Below are positions 17,290-26,947 of a DNA stretch of 64,000 nucleotides, piece by piece (position 1 is the first letter of the stretch; the number at the start of each line of letters is the position of its first letter). The DNA comes from Latilactobacillus graminis DSM 20719 (GTDB lineage Bacteria; Bacillota; Bacilli; Lactobacillales; Lactobacillaceae): positions 1 to 64,000 of the forward strand of contig NZ_AYZB01000002.1 in NCBI RefSeq assembly GCF_001436415.1, given 5' to 3'. A model generated the notes under the pieces. The model searched no databases. It was not told where the DNA came from and was given only the letters and a program-made list of their open reading frames with translations. The position numbers and the translations under genes were made by a program.

Positions 17290-18177
17290 ATGCATAAAAA
17301 AAGTTTGGGAATCATGGCAGGCATTTTAATGTTAACGTTACTAGTCACTGGCTGTGGTCAAAATAAGGAAAAGAAAACTGGAATCCAAGTGGTTTCGTCA
17401 CTTGATTTTTATGGCGAAGCGGCACAAGCTGTTTTAGGCAAGCAGGGCCATGTAACGGCGATTATTAATAGTCCTAGTTTAGATCCGCATTCATATGAAG
17501 CAACTACCAACGACGCCAAATTAGTGGCTAAGGCAGATGTTATTATTGAAAATGGTCTCGGATATGATCGGTGGTTAAATAAACTGGTTAATAGTGCCCA
17601 GTCTGATACCCAAACTGTGTTGACCGTTAGTCAATTAATGAAGCGAGCAGATGGCGCAAATGAACATTTATGGTATGATTTAAAGACAATGCCAGCGTTG
17701 ACTAAACAACTTGTGCATCAATTTAGTAAACGAGATCCAAAGCATAAAGCAATTTATGCCAAAAATGGGGCCATCTATCTAAAAAAATTAGCGGCACTAG
17801 ATGCCCAACGACAACAATTACAGGCTAAAGCCAAAGGCCAACAGGTGGCCGCCAGTGAACCTGTTTTTGACTATGCTTTAGAAGAAATGGGCTATCAAAT
17901 TGCCAACCGCCACTTTGCAAAGGCCATCGAAGACGGTACCGATCCATCACCAAGCGATATTACCAAGTTGCGCCATTTGATTAGGGAACAGCGCATTGCT
18001 TTTTTAGTGGTTAATAAACAAGAAGAAAGTCCAATTGTTAAACAGCTGCACGAATTAGCAGACAAAGAAGGGGTCCCAGTTGTTCAAGTGACCGAAACTT
18101 TACCTGCTAAACAGACTTATTTGACATGGATGCAACAGCAATTTAATGCAGTTAGAAAGGCTCAGGATTTAAAATGA
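17290..18177 (+). CDS. Metal ABC transporter solute-binding lipoprotein
   Basis: A 295-residue cluster A-I (cluster 9) binding protein for Zn2+ or Mn2+. The signal peptide ends in a lipobox, LVTGC, with Cys at residue 22. Likely metal ligands are His in SLDPHSYE, His in NEHLWYD, Glu in ASEPVFDY and an acidic residue in VTETLP. It lacks the long His-rich loop seen in many zinc-specific ZnuA proteins, and the His-His-Glu-acid set resembles PsaA-type manganese proteins. The Zur-like box upstream argues for zinc, so the metal is unsettled. It overlaps the ATPase gene by 4 nt. Confidence 0.9.
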   Translation: MHKKSLGIMAGILMLTLLVTGCGQNKEKKTGIQVVSSLDFYGEAAQAVLGKQGHVTAIINSPSLDPHSYEATTNDAKLVAKADVIIENGLGYDRWLNKLVNSAQSDTQTVLTVSQLMKRADGANEHLWYDLKTMPALTKQLVHQFSKRDPKHKAIYAKNGAIYLKKLAALDAQRQQLQAKAKGQQVAASEPVFDYALEEMGYQIANRHFAKAIEDGTDPSPSDITKLRHLIREQRIAFLVVNKQEESPIVKQLHELADKEGVPVVQVTETLPAKQTYLTWMQQQFNAVRKAQDLK

Positions 18178-18854
18178 CAGAATTAGTAAATGCCCAACAT
18201 TTAGGGTTAGCTTTTAGCAATCACCAAGTGCTAAAAGATCTCAGTTTTACAATTGAACGTGGTAGTATGACCAGTTTAATTGGCCCCAATGGTGTTGGGA
18301 AAACGACCTTGGTTCGTTTATTGATTGGGAACTTACAACCGACAGAAGGCCAGTTAGTTATCAATCCTGATCGACAGCATCTGAACATTGGCTATGTACC
18401 ACAGTTTAGAAACTTAGAGGCAGAGTATCCGTTGTCCATTCGTAGTTTTGTGAGTTTGAATCAATTAGATCGCCGTTTACCTTGGAAGACGCGTAAGGAG
18501 CGCCAAGCGCTTGATCAAATTTTGGCGCAAACCCATTTAACGTCGTTACAAAAGACAACCGTAGGTAACGCTTCTGGTGGGGAAAAACAAAAAGCTTATT
18601 TAGCACAAGCTTTAATTAGTAAACCTGATTTATTAATTTTAGATGAATCAACAGCTAGTTTGGATATTGAAACCAAAGAAGAGGTCATGGCGCTGGTCGC
18701 TGAATTGAATCGCGAATATGATTTGACGGTTATCTTTGTGACGCATGATTTAGAATTGGCACGTAAATATACTGATCACTATCTATTCTTAAAACACGAC
18801 CAATATGAAGCGGGGCCAATGACTCAGTTGGATCCCAATCTGGAATTAGACTAG
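18174..18854 (+). CDS. Metal ABC transporter ATPase
   Basis: A 226-residue ABC ATPase of the ZnuC/MntB type that powers metal import. Walker A GPNGVGKTT is at about residues 38-46, the signature NASGGEKQK and Walker B LLILDEST follow, and the switch His is in FVTHDLE. The ATG overlaps the end of the binding-protein gene (ATGA), which indicates translational coupling. The permease gene begins 16 bp downstream. Confidence 0.93.
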   Translation: MTELVNAQHLGLAFSNHQVLKDLSFTIERGSMTSLIGPNGVGKTTLVRLLIGNLQPTEGQLVINPDRQHLNIGYVPQFRNLEAEYPLSIRSFVSLNQLDRRLPWKTRKERQALDQILAQTHLTSLQKTTVGNASGGEKQKAYLAQALISKPDLLILDESTASLDIETKEEVMALVAELNREYDLTVIFVTHDLELARKYTDHYLFLKHDQYEAGPMTQLDPNLELD

Positions 18855-18870
18855 AGCGGAGGGGAAACGA

Positions 18871-19665
18871 TTGTTAACTTTTGATTTTATGCGGCATGCT
18901 TTTGTCGCTAGTACTTTTATTGCCATTACGTGCGGCTTAATCGGAGTATTTGTCGTTGCACGGAACATGTCATTTTTGGCGCATACGTTGTCTGAAATCG
19001 GCTTTGCTGGGGCTTCGTTTGGTGTTTTTATGGGCATTGCGCCGTTAAATGGGATGCTATTATTTACGTTACTGAGCTCGATTACGATTGGCCAGATGAG
19101 CGCTAAAGAATCACGCCGTGAAGCTTCTATTAGCGCGATTTCAAGCTTGTTTGTTGGTTTAGGGATTCTTTTTTTATCGCTTTCAAATCGTAATGCAAGT
19201 TATGCTACCAATATTTTATTTGGTTCAATTATTGGCATTAGCTTAGCGGATGTCTATCAATTAATCATTTTATCTGGGGTCATTATGCTGGGATTGTTAT
19301 TATTCTATCGATACCTAGTCTTTGATTCATATGATCCCATAGGCGCGCAAGCGCAAGGCTTGAAGACGAATTTACTATCAATCTATTTCTTGATTTTGTT
19401 AGCCGTCAGTGTCAGTATTGCTGCTCAGATTGTGGGCTCGTTACTGGTGTTTATCTTAGTTACAATTCCAGCTTTTATCGCGAAGTATTTCGCTAAAAGT
19501 GTACCTGGCATGCTAGTAATTGCAGTTGGGGCTGCCTTATTAGGGGTTTGGCTCGGTTTATGGTTTGGTTATTTAACCAACTGGCCAGTAACATTTTTTA
19601 TTGCAATTATTGAATTTGGCTTTTATTTCGTTGCTTTGGTATATCATCGTAGCCTTAGTCGTTAA
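18871..19665 (+). CDS. Metal ABC transporter permease
   Basis: A 264-residue ABC-3 family permease with 7-8 TM segments (ZnuB/MntC/PsaC type). Conserved elements include MRHAFVASTFIAITCGLIG, HTLSEIGFAGASFG and QIVGSLLVFILVTIPA. The start is TTG at 18871 with GGAGGGG at 18858 as ribosome binding site. It is the last gene of the operon and is followed by a terminator near 19719-19750. Confidence 0.93.
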   Translation: MLTFDFMRHAFVASTFIAITCGLIGVFVVARNMSFLAHTLSEIGFAGASFGVFMGIAPLNGMLLFTLLSSITIGQMSAKESRREASISAISSLFVGLGILFLSLSNRNASYATNILFGSIIGISLADVYQLIILSGVIMLGLLLFYRYLVFDSYDPIGAQAQGLKTNLLSIYFLILLAVSVSIAAQIVGSLLVFILVTIPAFIAKYFAKSVPGMLVIAVGAALLGVWLGLWFGYLTNWPVTFFIAIIEFGFYFVALVYHRSLSR

Positions 19666-19718
19666 AAAATGAACCATTCTCGTCAAGTAGACAGATGATT
19701 TATAAAAAAATAAAATAT

Positions 19719-19750
19719 AAAAAAGTCGTATATTTTATACGGCTTTTTTA
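19719..19750 (+). terminator. Terminator after metal ABC operon
   Basis: AAAAAGTCGTATA and TATACGGCTTTTT form a stem with a short ATTT loop and one weak pair, ending in a T-run. Confidence 0.8.
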
Positions 19751-19794
19751 TATGACAATTTCTAAAATTAATTCGGACAGAAAATTCAAAGCAA

Positions 19795-20037
19795 TCTCTT
19801 ATCATGCTGAAAGCACAGCTTAATGTCGATACACAACGAAAAGCTTGTGGTTGCCATTCAATTTTAACCCCTGCTAAACAATGCCCGCTTGAAAATCATT
19901 TACGCTTAACATGGTCACCTGAAATGATTGCTGATAGGGTTAATTTTGAACCTGCTGCGAATTTTTTTAAATATGAAATTCTTTTGTTCATAAAATACGC
20001 CTCTCTGGGTAGACACTTTTATAATTCAAGTGTCTAC
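19795..20037 (+). pseudogene. IS30-family transposase remnant
   Basis: The frame from 19804 gives about 50 residues that match the N-terminal part of IS30-type transposases, including HLRLTWSPEMIADRVNF (the family has WSPEQIA-R). After that the reading becomes AT-rich and unlike a transposase. There is no helix-turn-helix start and no DDE domain, so only a fragment is left. An inverted repeat GTAGACACTT / AAGTGTCTAC at 20009-20037 lies at its right end and may be part of an element terminus or a terminator. The fragment fills the gap between the metal ABC operon and pepF. Confidence 0.6.
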
Positions 20038-20073
20038 TTTGAGGGAGTATATCATAATTGATGAGTGGCCATT

Positions 20074-21882
20074 TTAATTTAGTTTTGTTAGTAGTGTTTC
20101 GAGCTGATTAAGGCGTTCTTCGAAAACGGTAAAGGCCCGTTTGAGGTAGGCGGCACTAGTCATATCAACGCCAGCTTGTTGCATGATGTCGATGGGATAC
20201 GCAGAGCTACCAGCTTTTAAATAGTCCAAGTAATGGGTAAGAGCGCCCGGTTGTTTCATTGTGATACCTTTAGCCAATGTGGTTGCGGCTGCAAAGCCCG
20301 TTGCATATTGGTAAACATAATAGTTCATGTAAAAATGTGGAATACGGGCCCATTCAAGCGCAATCTGTGAATCGTTAACAACGGCCGGACCATAATAACG
20401 AGCGTTAATGGCCGCGTATTGTTTGGACATGAAGGCGGCCGTTAGTGGCTGACCATCGGCGGCTGCTTCGTGCATTGCGTGTTCGAATTCAGCAAATTGG
20501 GTTTGGCGGAAAACAGTTCCTTTAAAACCGTCCAAGTAGTAGTTCAGTAAATAGGCTTGAACTTTAGGGTCGGTTTGCGTTTGCAATAAATACTCGGTTA
20601 ATAAATTTTCGTTGGTCGTTGAGGCAATTTCAGCTACGAAAATGGGGTAGTCACCGTAGACGTATTTTTGATTTTGACGCGTTAAAGCACTGTGGACACT
20701 GTGGCCAGTCTCGTGAACCAATGTGTACAAGTTATTTAAATCATCTTGCCAATTTAATAAAATAAATGGATTTGTATCATAAGCACCGCCAGAATAAGCG
20801 CCACTACGCTTGCCTTGATTTTCGCAGACGTCGATTAAGCGATTGTTGAAAATGTGTGTGACTTGTTGGGCGTAGTCCGGTCCTAAAATGGCGAGCGCTT
20901 TTTTAGCGGTTGCTTGTGCTTGTTCATAGGTGTAGGTGAGCGCCGGTTTTCCTAAAAGAGGTGTGTAAAGGTCAAACATGTGTAGTTCCGATAATTTAAG
21001 TTGTTTTTTGCGGAGTTCAGTATAGCGATGTAAGAGCGGTAAATGTTGATTTACTTGATCGACCAAGGTTGTATAGACGGATTCTGGAATTGCTTTAGGT
21101 GCTAGTGCTGCTTGGCGGGCACTATTGTAATGATGAACTTGGGCCAAGTAATTGTGTCCTTTAATTTCAGTGGCGAGGGTTGTGGCAAATGTATTTTTGA
21201 ATTGGTCATAGGTGGTGTATAACGCCGTGAAAGCTTGTTGACGGACTGTTCGATCTGTTGATTGTAGGAGCTGACTGTAAACGCCGTCTGATAATTGTAA
21301 TGTTTGACCCGTTTCATCAGTTACATCTGGGAATTGTAAGTCAGAGTTATCCAAGACGCTGAAGGTTTGACTTGCCGCCCCGAAAATATCGCCAGCAGCG
21401 GCCAGTAGTGCTTCTTCATGGCCAGATAGCACGTGGGCCCGGCTATCTGTAATAGTTCGAATGAAATGGCTGTAATCAGCTAGATCAGGTGTTTTAGTAA
21501 GCCAGTCAGTTAATTGTGCAACAGGGATGGCAAGGATGGCGGGTTCTAAAAAAGCAGCAGCGGCTGAAACTTCTGCCGCCAGTGCATCTACTTTTGCCTG
21601 GTATCCTTGATAGGTTGCGTTGGTAGTATCTTGGTCATTTTTCATACTGGCATAAACGTAGACCGTTTCAAGCTGGCGAAAAATGGCTAAGGTTTGTTTA
21701 ATGGTCATGAGCAGCTGGCTAGCTGTTGTAAATGGCTGATCAGGTTTCTCTAACATGGGTAATTGGGCCTGCACACTCTGGTAGGCAGCTTCAAAAGCAG
21801 CATCGTTTTTGAAAATTGTCGTTAAGTCCCAAGTTAGGCTTTCTGAAAGTTTATCACGTGAGGGTAATTGTTGAATTGACAT
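20074..21882 (-). CDS. pepF: Oligoendopeptidase F
   Basis: A 602-residue M3B metallopeptidase that cleaves oligopeptides (roughly 7-17 residues) in the cytoplasm. The zinc motif HETGHSVHS gives His390, Glu391 and His394. N-terminal LTWDLTTIFKND and C-terminal SAYPIDIMQQAGVDM are hallmark blocks. The full length fits the family. The start ATG at 21882 is preceded on the minus strand by GGAGG. It is monocistronic and transcribed away from the LCP gene. Confidence 0.96.
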   Translation of the reverse strand: MSIQQLPSRDKLSESLTWDLTTIFKNDAAFEAAYQSVQAQLPMLEKPDQPFTTASQLLMTIKQTLAIFRQLETVYVYASMKNDQDTTNATYQGYQAKVDALAAEVSAAAAFLEPAILAIPVAQLTDWLTKTPDLADYSHFIRTITDSRAHVLSGHEEALLAAAGDIFGAASQTFSVLDNSDLQFPDVTDETGQTLQLSDGVYSQLLQSTDRTVRQQAFTALYTTYDQFKNTFATTLATEIKGHNYLAQVHHYNSARQAALAPKAIPESVYTTLVDQVNQHLPLLHRYTELRKKQLKLSELHMFDLYTPLLGKPALTYTYEQAQATAKKALAILGPDYAQQVTHIFNNRLIDVCENQGKRSGAYSGGAYDTNPFILLNWQDDLNNLYTLVHETGHSVHSALTRQNQKYVYGDYPIFVAEIASTTNENLLTEYLLQTQTDPKVQAYLLNYYLDGFKGTVFRQTQFAEFEHAMHEAAADGQPLTAAFMSKQYAAINARYYGPAVVNDSQIALEWARIPHFYMNYYVYQYATGFAAATTLAKGITMKQPGALTHYLDYLKAGSSAYPIDIMQQAGVDMTSAAYLKRAFTVFEERLNQLETLLTKLN

Positions 21883-21998
21883 TGGGAACCTCCAATAAAT
21901 AAGACTAATTACCTACATTTTAGCATAAAAGCATCTAGAAAAATGGTGTAAGCGACCTGATGAAATTATTAAAATTATGTAACTTTTCCCAAAAGACG

Positions 21999-22026
21999 TT
22001 GTTTAGCATGATAATTCCGCTATAAT
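21999..22026 (+). promoter_or_regulatory. Promoter of the LCP gene
   Basis: TTGTTT (21999-22004), a 16-bp spacer and TATAAT (22021-22026). Confidence 0.55.
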
Positions 22027-22079
22027 AGCAACATAATATTATTACTACCGGTGCTATACATATGAGAAGGGAAATACTT

Positions 22080-23282
22080 ATGCAGAATTCTAAATTTTTC
22101 GGATCACGAGAGGCAAATTATAAAAAAAATAAAAGACATCGCATAATGAAAGTTTTGATTTTAATGCTAACGTTAATTCTTTTTGGTGGCGGGGCCTATG
22201 CCTTAAGGATTAGTAATCAAGTGAAATCGGCAGCCAATAAAATTTACACACCAACAAACAGTAAAAAGACTGCTAAAACAATTAAAAATAAAAAACCATT
22301 CGCCATTCTACTACTAGGGGTTGATACTGGTGCTGAAGGACGACTTGATAAGGGCAATTCTGATACGATGATTGTGGCGACAGTTAATCCGGAGAAAAAA
22401 GAGGTTAAATTAGTCAGTATTCCACGCGATACTTTAGCACAATTACAAGGAGCAGATCAGTTTAACATGCAGAAGATTAATGCGGCCTATAACGTTGGTG
22501 GTTCTGATATGGCAATGAACACGGTTGAAAAAATGTTCGATGTGCCAATTAATTATTACGTTACCGTTAATATGGGTGGCTTATCAAAAATTGTTGATGC
22601 TGTTGGTGGCGTTGATGTTGAAGTGCCATTTACTTTTGAATGGAACGGAAGTGAATTTACTAAAGGTCAGATGCATCTCAAGGGGAAGGCAGCGCTTGAT
22701 TATTCACGGATGCGCTATGATGATCCAGAAGGTGATTATGGTCGTCAAAAACGACAAAAGCAAGTCATCACCTCGATGATAAATTCTGCGGTTTCCTTTA
22801 AATCACTGACAAATTTTGAATCAATCTTAGATTCTTTATCGGATAGTGTCGCAACTAACTTGAGTTTTGACGATATGGTGGCCGTTCAGGCCAACTATCG
22901 GAGTGCCGCGCAGTCAATCAAATCAGATGTTCTGACTGGACGGAGTGCGGATATTGAAGGTAGTTCATACCAGATTCCAACCAATGAAGAAATTCAACGG
23001 GTTTCAGATGTTTTACGAACATCATTAGGTCTGGAAAAGACAACAATTAATAATGCTGAAATTAAGCAAAATAATTTAAACACCTATTTTACGGGGGAAG
23101 ACAATCAACAAGAATTTACGATTTATCCCAAAAATGTGTTGGATGGTGAAAAGAGTTCTACGAACACGATTCAAGGGACAACTGGTAATGGTACTGATAC
23201 CACAGTTGGGGGTAATACGGCAAACACCACGAGCACTTGGCAAAACCAACAATCAACCAATCAGTGGAATGTGGGCTATTAA
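22080..23282 (+). CDS. LytR-CpsA-Psr family wall-polymer ligase
   Basis: A 400-residue LCP protein that attaches teichoic acids or capsular polymers to peptidoglycan at the outer membrane face. It has a short basic cytoplasmic N-terminus, one TM (about residues 22-40), then the LCP domain with FAILLLGVDTG, GNSDTMIVATVNP, VSIPRDTLAQL, INAAYNVGG and the Arg-rich DYSRMRYDDPEGDYGRQKRQ. The C-terminal tail (about 330-400) is Asn/Thr/Gln-rich and disordered. ATG 22080 with AGAAGGGA upstream is preferred over ATG 22062. Monocistronic. Confidence 0.93.
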   Translation: MQNSKFFGSREANYKKNKRHRIMKVLILMLTLILFGGGAYALRISNQVKSAANKIYTPTNSKKTAKTIKNKKPFAILLLGVDTGAEGRLDKGNSDTMIVATVNPEKKEVKLVSIPRDTLAQLQGADQFNMQKINAAYNVGGSDMAMNTVEKMFDVPINYYVTVNMGGLSKIVDAVGGVDVEVPFTFEWNGSEFTKGQMHLKGKAALDYSRMRYDDPEGDYGRQKRQKQVITSMINSAVSFKSLTNFESILDSLSDSVATNLSFDDMVAVQANYRSAAQSIKSDVLTGRSADIEGSSYQIPTNEEIQRVSDVLRTSLGLEKTTINNAEIKQNNLNTYFTGEDNQQEFTIYPKNVLDGEKSSTNTIQGTTGNGTDTTVGGNTANTTSTWQNQQSTNQWNVGY

Positions 23283-23289
23283 AATGCGT

Positions 23290-23330
23290 TTAAAATGCGT
23301 TGGATCTTACTTTGATTCAACGCATTTTTT
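23290..23330 (+). terminator. Terminator after LCP gene
   Basis: AAAATGCGTTGGATC and GATTCAACGCATTTT pair with one mismatch around a TTACTTT loop, followed by T residues. Confidence 0.85.
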
Positions 23331-23504
23331 GTAAAAAAATGGTTAACTTAGACAGATCCAAGGAAACAAACGGTCAATATGTTAGGCGATAAATTAGTTG
23401 TGTTAAACAAGTAATTATTAATGAAATTAGGGCGTTTACATTTATCAGACAGCACTGTATTATTTAAAGCGATACAAAAAGACGAATGAAGGATGTGGCG
23501 TGTC

Positions 23505-24743
23505 GTGTATTTGCTTGTAAATGTTTTGGGGTTACTGATCTTTATTGGAGTCGGCTTCCTTTTTTCAAAGAAAAAGAAAGAAATCGATTGGCGTGCTATC
23601 CTAATCATGTTGGTGATTAATTTAGTGCTTGCGTGGTTTTTAACGAGTTTTTCAATTGGTCGGGAAATCGTGTTAGGGGCTGCCAACGGATTTAATTGGT
23701 TGGTGCAAGTCGCTTATACCGGAATTGCATTTGCATTGCCAAGTTGGGTCAATGTGAAACAAATGGATTTCGTAGCCAGTGTGTTGTTACCAATCCTGAT
23801 GATTATTCCATTGTTCGATATCCTAACGTATATTGGTATCTTGCCGTGGATCATTAAATGGTTAGGTCGGGGTCTAGCTAAAATTACGGGGCAACCCAAA
23901 TTTGAATCATTTTTTGCTGTTGAAATGATGTTCTTAGGCAATACCGAAGCATTAGCGGTTTCCAGCTTACAACTAAAACAAATGAAAGCAGAACGAACAT
24001 TAACCCTTGCGATGATGTCCATGAGTTGTGTCACAGCTTCAATCATCGGGGCTTATACACAAATGATGCCGGGCCAATTTATTTTAACGGCAATTCCGGT
24101 CAACATTATTAACGCCATTATTGTTACTAATATTCTAAACCCAGTGAAAGTCACACCCGAAGAAGATACGATTGCTAAAATGGGTGGTAGTGGTTCGGCG
24201 GCGGTTGAAGCAACTGAAATGGTTGAAGGCAAAGTGGAACGCGAACCCTTCTTCTCATTTTTAGGTGATTCAATCTTAAATGCCGGAAAATTAGTTTTAA
24301 TCATTACGGCCAACGTCATCGCCTTTGTTGCATTGGCTGCTTTGATTGATAAGGTTTTGCAATTAGTCAATCCATGGATTACGCTTGAACATTTATTGGG
24401 GATTGTTATGTTTCCATTTGCATGGCTAATGGGACTCGATGTTAACCATGCTTTCGAATTTGCACAATTTATGGGCACCAAGTTGGTTACTAATGAATTC
24501 GTGGTGATGGGGAAAGTACAACATTCAATCGGGAGTTTTGCGCCACATTATCAAGCTGTTTTAACGGTTTTTGTAACTTCATTTGCTAATTTCTCAACGG
24601 TTGGAATGATTATCGGGGCGTTCAAAGGACTAGTCGACCGTGAAAAGAACGATATGATTGCCAAAAATGTTGGTTATATGCTGTTATCAGGGATCCTAGT
24701 TTCACTTATGTCTGCAGCAATCGTTGGGTTATTTGTTTGGTGA
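23505..24743 (+). CDS. Concentrative nucleoside transporter (NupC family)
   Basis: A protein of about 412 residues of the CNT family that imports nucleosides with H+ or Na+. N-terminal TM segments are followed by GREIVLGAANGFNWL. The family core includes FDILTYIGILPWI, FESFFAVEMMFLGNTEALAV (Nucleos_tra2 region with substrate-binding Glu/Asn) and FANFSTVGMIIGAFKGL. The start is ambiguous: ATG 23493 directly abuts the AAGGA sequence, so GTG 23505 is preferred. With iunH at 1.2 kb it could supply nucleosides for salvage. Confidence 0.88.
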   Translation: MYLLVNVLGLLIFIGVGFLFSKKKKEIDWRAILIMLVINLVLAWFLTSFSIGREIVLGAANGFNWLVQVAYTGIAFALPSWVNVKQMDFVASVLLPILMIIPLFDILTYIGILPWIIKWLGRGLAKITGQPKFESFFAVEMMFLGNTEALAVSSLQLKQMKAERTLTLAMMSMSCVTASIIGAYTQMMPGQFILTAIPVNIINAIIVTNILNPVKVTPEEDTIAKMGGSGSAAVEATEMVEGKVEREPFFSFLGDSILNAGKLVLIITANVIAFVALAALIDKVLQLVNPWITLEHLLGIVMFPFAWLMGLDVNHAFEFAQFMGTKLVTNEFVVMGKVQHSIGSFAPHYQAVLTVFVTSFANFSTVGMIIGAFKGLVDREKNDMIAKNVGYMLLSGILVSLMSAAIVGLFVW

Positions 24744-24845
24744 TTAAAACGGAGTAATAATGAATAGATATACGTGGCTTAAACAGTTGTGACGCAGCGA
24801 TTCAGCATCTAAATTAATTGAATTAAGTTAATTTAAAATAAATCC

Positions 24846-24874
24846 TTGACAGGAAAAATGGCTTGTGATATATT
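24846..24874 (+). promoter_or_regulatory. Promoter of aspS
   Basis: A near-consensus sigma-A promoter: TTGACA (24846-24851), 17-bp spacer, TATATT (24869-24874). Confidence 0.85.
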
Positions 24875-24924
24875 GTGGTCATTATAATAAAAGTAGCCAT
24901 CGATAAAGTATTTAATTTTACGAT

Positions 24925-25095
24925 CAATTACAGAGAGAGTAGCCTAGCTGAAAGCTACTTATTGATTACCAGTTGTGACAGCTTTTGAGGCTTGGATGAA
25001 GATCCCGCTAGCAGATAGCGTTAACAACAGCTGAAATTAAAGGTGGTACCGTGCGTAAAGCACCCTTGTCGGAAGACGAGGGTGCTTTTTTTATT
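24925..25095 (+). promoter_or_regulatory. T-box riboswitch of aspS
   Basis: The leader has the conserved T-box element AAAGGTGGTACCGTGC (25039-25054), which pairs with uncharged tRNA NCCA ends. It is followed directly by an intrinsic terminator (GCACCCTTGTC / GACGAGGGTGC, 25060-25085, then T-run). The upstream stem I region begins near 24930 (GAGAGTAGC). Given the downstream gene the sensed tRNA should be tRNA-Asp (GAC/GAT specifier), but I could not place the specifier codon with certainty. Confidence 0.93.
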
Positions 25096-25129
25096 TATAA
25101 TAAATTGTATTTAGAGGGGAATGTTGGGT

Positions 25130-26902
25130 ATGAGAACGAGAACAACGTATTGTGGATTAGTAGGAGAAGCATTAATCAATAAAGAAGTTGTTTTACATGG
25201 TTGGGTTCAAAATCAACGTAACTTTGGGAACTTAATCTTTGTTGATTTAAGAGACCGAGAAGGAATTGTTCAATTGGTGTTTAATCAGGACACTGATGCG
25301 GCAATTTTCCAATTAGCAAGCGAGTTAAAAAGCGAATATGTTGTTGAAATCCAAGGAACAGTAATGGCTCGTGATGCAGCAACCGTTAACCCAGACATGA
25401 AGACTGGGAAGGTTGAAGTCATCGTGAACGACTTAGTAGTCTTAAATAAGTCAGAAACGCTCCCCTTTGAAATTTCAGATAACAACACTGCATCTGAAGA
25501 GGTTAAATTAAAATATCGTTATTTAGATCTTAGAAGACCAGAAATGCAAAAAGCAATCAGAACTCGCTCGGCAATCACGCGGGCAGTGCATAACTATTAT
25601 GATAATCATGGTTATTTGGATATTGAAACTCCTAATCTAACAAGTTCGACGCCGGAAGGGGCTCGTGATTACTTAGTACCTTCACGAGTTTACCCAGGTA
25701 GTTTTTACGCATTACCTCAATCACCACAGTTATTTAAACAATTATTAATGGCTGCTGGATTTGATAAATATTATCAAATTGCACGTTGTTTTAGAGACGA
25801 AGATTTACGGGGTGATCGTCAACCAGAATTTACGCAAATCGATATTGAAACGACATTCTTATCAGACGTTGAAATTCAAACTGAAACCGAAGGTCTATTC
25901 AAGCAAGTTATGAAGGACGTAAAAGGGATTGATGTACAAACACCATTCCCAAGGCTGAAATGGCAAGATGCAATGGATAAGTATGGTTCAGATAAGCCTG
26001 ACTTACGGTTTGATATGCAAATCCAAGATATTTCAGATGTTGTTAAGGGTTCTGAATTCAAACCATTTGCTGAAGCGGCTGGCGAAGGCCAATTTGTCCG
26101 GGCAATTGTTGTGAATCATGCAGCTGCTAAATATTCACGTAAAGATTTAGATGCGCAACAAAAATATATCGAACGGTATGGCGCTAAATCGTTGTTATGG
26201 GCCAAATACAATGATGGTGAATTGACTGGTGCAGCCGCAAAAGGTTTAGCAGACGTTAAAGCAACATTAGTTGAACGTTTAAATTTAACCAATGATGACT
26301 TAATTTTAATTGTTGCTGGTAAATTCCAAGTTGTTTGTGATAGTTTAGGTTACTTACGGAAACAATTTGCTAAAGAAATGGACATGATTGACAAGCATCA
26401 ATATGCTTATGCCTGGATTGTCGATTGGCCATTATTTGAATACGATGAAGGCTTTGGCAAATGGATTGCAGCACACCATCCATTCACACGTCCAAGAGAT
26501 GAAGATATTCCATTGTTAGATACCGATCCTCATAAAGCACACGCAATTTCATATGATATCATCTTGAACGGTTATGAATTGGGTGGGGGATCACTCCGGA
26601 TCTTTGATCCAGATGTTCAACGGAAAATGTTATCCGTACTAGGCGTATCACCAGAAAAAGCACAAGAACGTTTTGGACACTTATTAAACGCTATGAAGTT
26701 CGGGTTCCCACCATCAGGCGGTATTGCAATTGGGTTGGATCGTTTTGCGATGTTACTTGCTGGCCGTGATAATATCCGTGACGTAATTGCTTTTCCTAAG
26801 AATTCACGGGCGACAGAACCAATGACTAATGCTCCGAGTGAAGTTACAAAAGAACAATTAGATGAATTAGGCATCGAAGTTATTCCGCAAAACAAAGACT
26901 AA
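25130..26902 (+). CDS. aspS: Aspartyl-tRNA synthetase
   Basis: A 590-residue class II synthetase that charges tRNA-Asp. It has an N-terminal OB-fold anticodon-binding domain ([20 protein letters not shown]), class II motif 1 (FLDIETPNL-like), motif 2 ([20 protein letters not shown]), a bacterial GAD insertion (about 285-420) and motif 3 ([14 protein letters not shown]). ATG 25130 has AGAGGGGA at proper spacing; ATG 25121 abuts it. Expression is controlled by the T-box leader. Aspartate racemase follows after 45 bp, so readthrough may include it. Confidence 0.98.
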   Translation: MRTRTTYCGLVGEALINKEVVLHGWVQNQRNFGNLIFVDLRDREGIVQLVFNQDTDAAIFQLASELKSEYVVEIQGTVMARDAATVNPDMKTGKVEVIVNDLVVLNKSETLPFEISDNNTASEEVKLKYRYLDLRRPEMQKAIRTRSAITRAVHNYYDNHGYLDIETPNLTSSTPEGARDYLVPSRVYPGSFYALPQSPQLFKQLLMAAGFDKYYQIARCFRDEDLRGDRQPEFTQIDIETTFLSDVEIQTETEGLFKQVMKDVKGIDVQTPFPRLKWQDAMDKYGSDKPDLRFDMQIQDISDVVKGSEFKPFAEAAGEGQFVRAIVVNHAAAKYSRKDLDAQQKYIERYGAKSLLWAKYNDGELTGAAAKGLADVKATLVERLNLTNDDLILIVAGKFQVVCDSLGYLRKQFAKEMDMIDKHQYAYAWIVDWPLFEYDEGFGKWIAAHHPFTRPRDEDIPLLDTDPHKAHAISYDIILNGYELGGGSLRIFDPDVQRKMLSVLGVSPEKAQERFGHLLNAMKFGFPPSGGIAIGLDRFAMLLAGRDNIRDVIAFPKNSRATEPMTNAPSEVTKEQLDELGIEVIPQNKD

Positions 26903-26947
26903 ATAATGCATATCAAGAGCATTATGCAACAGTAAAGGAGAATTTGA

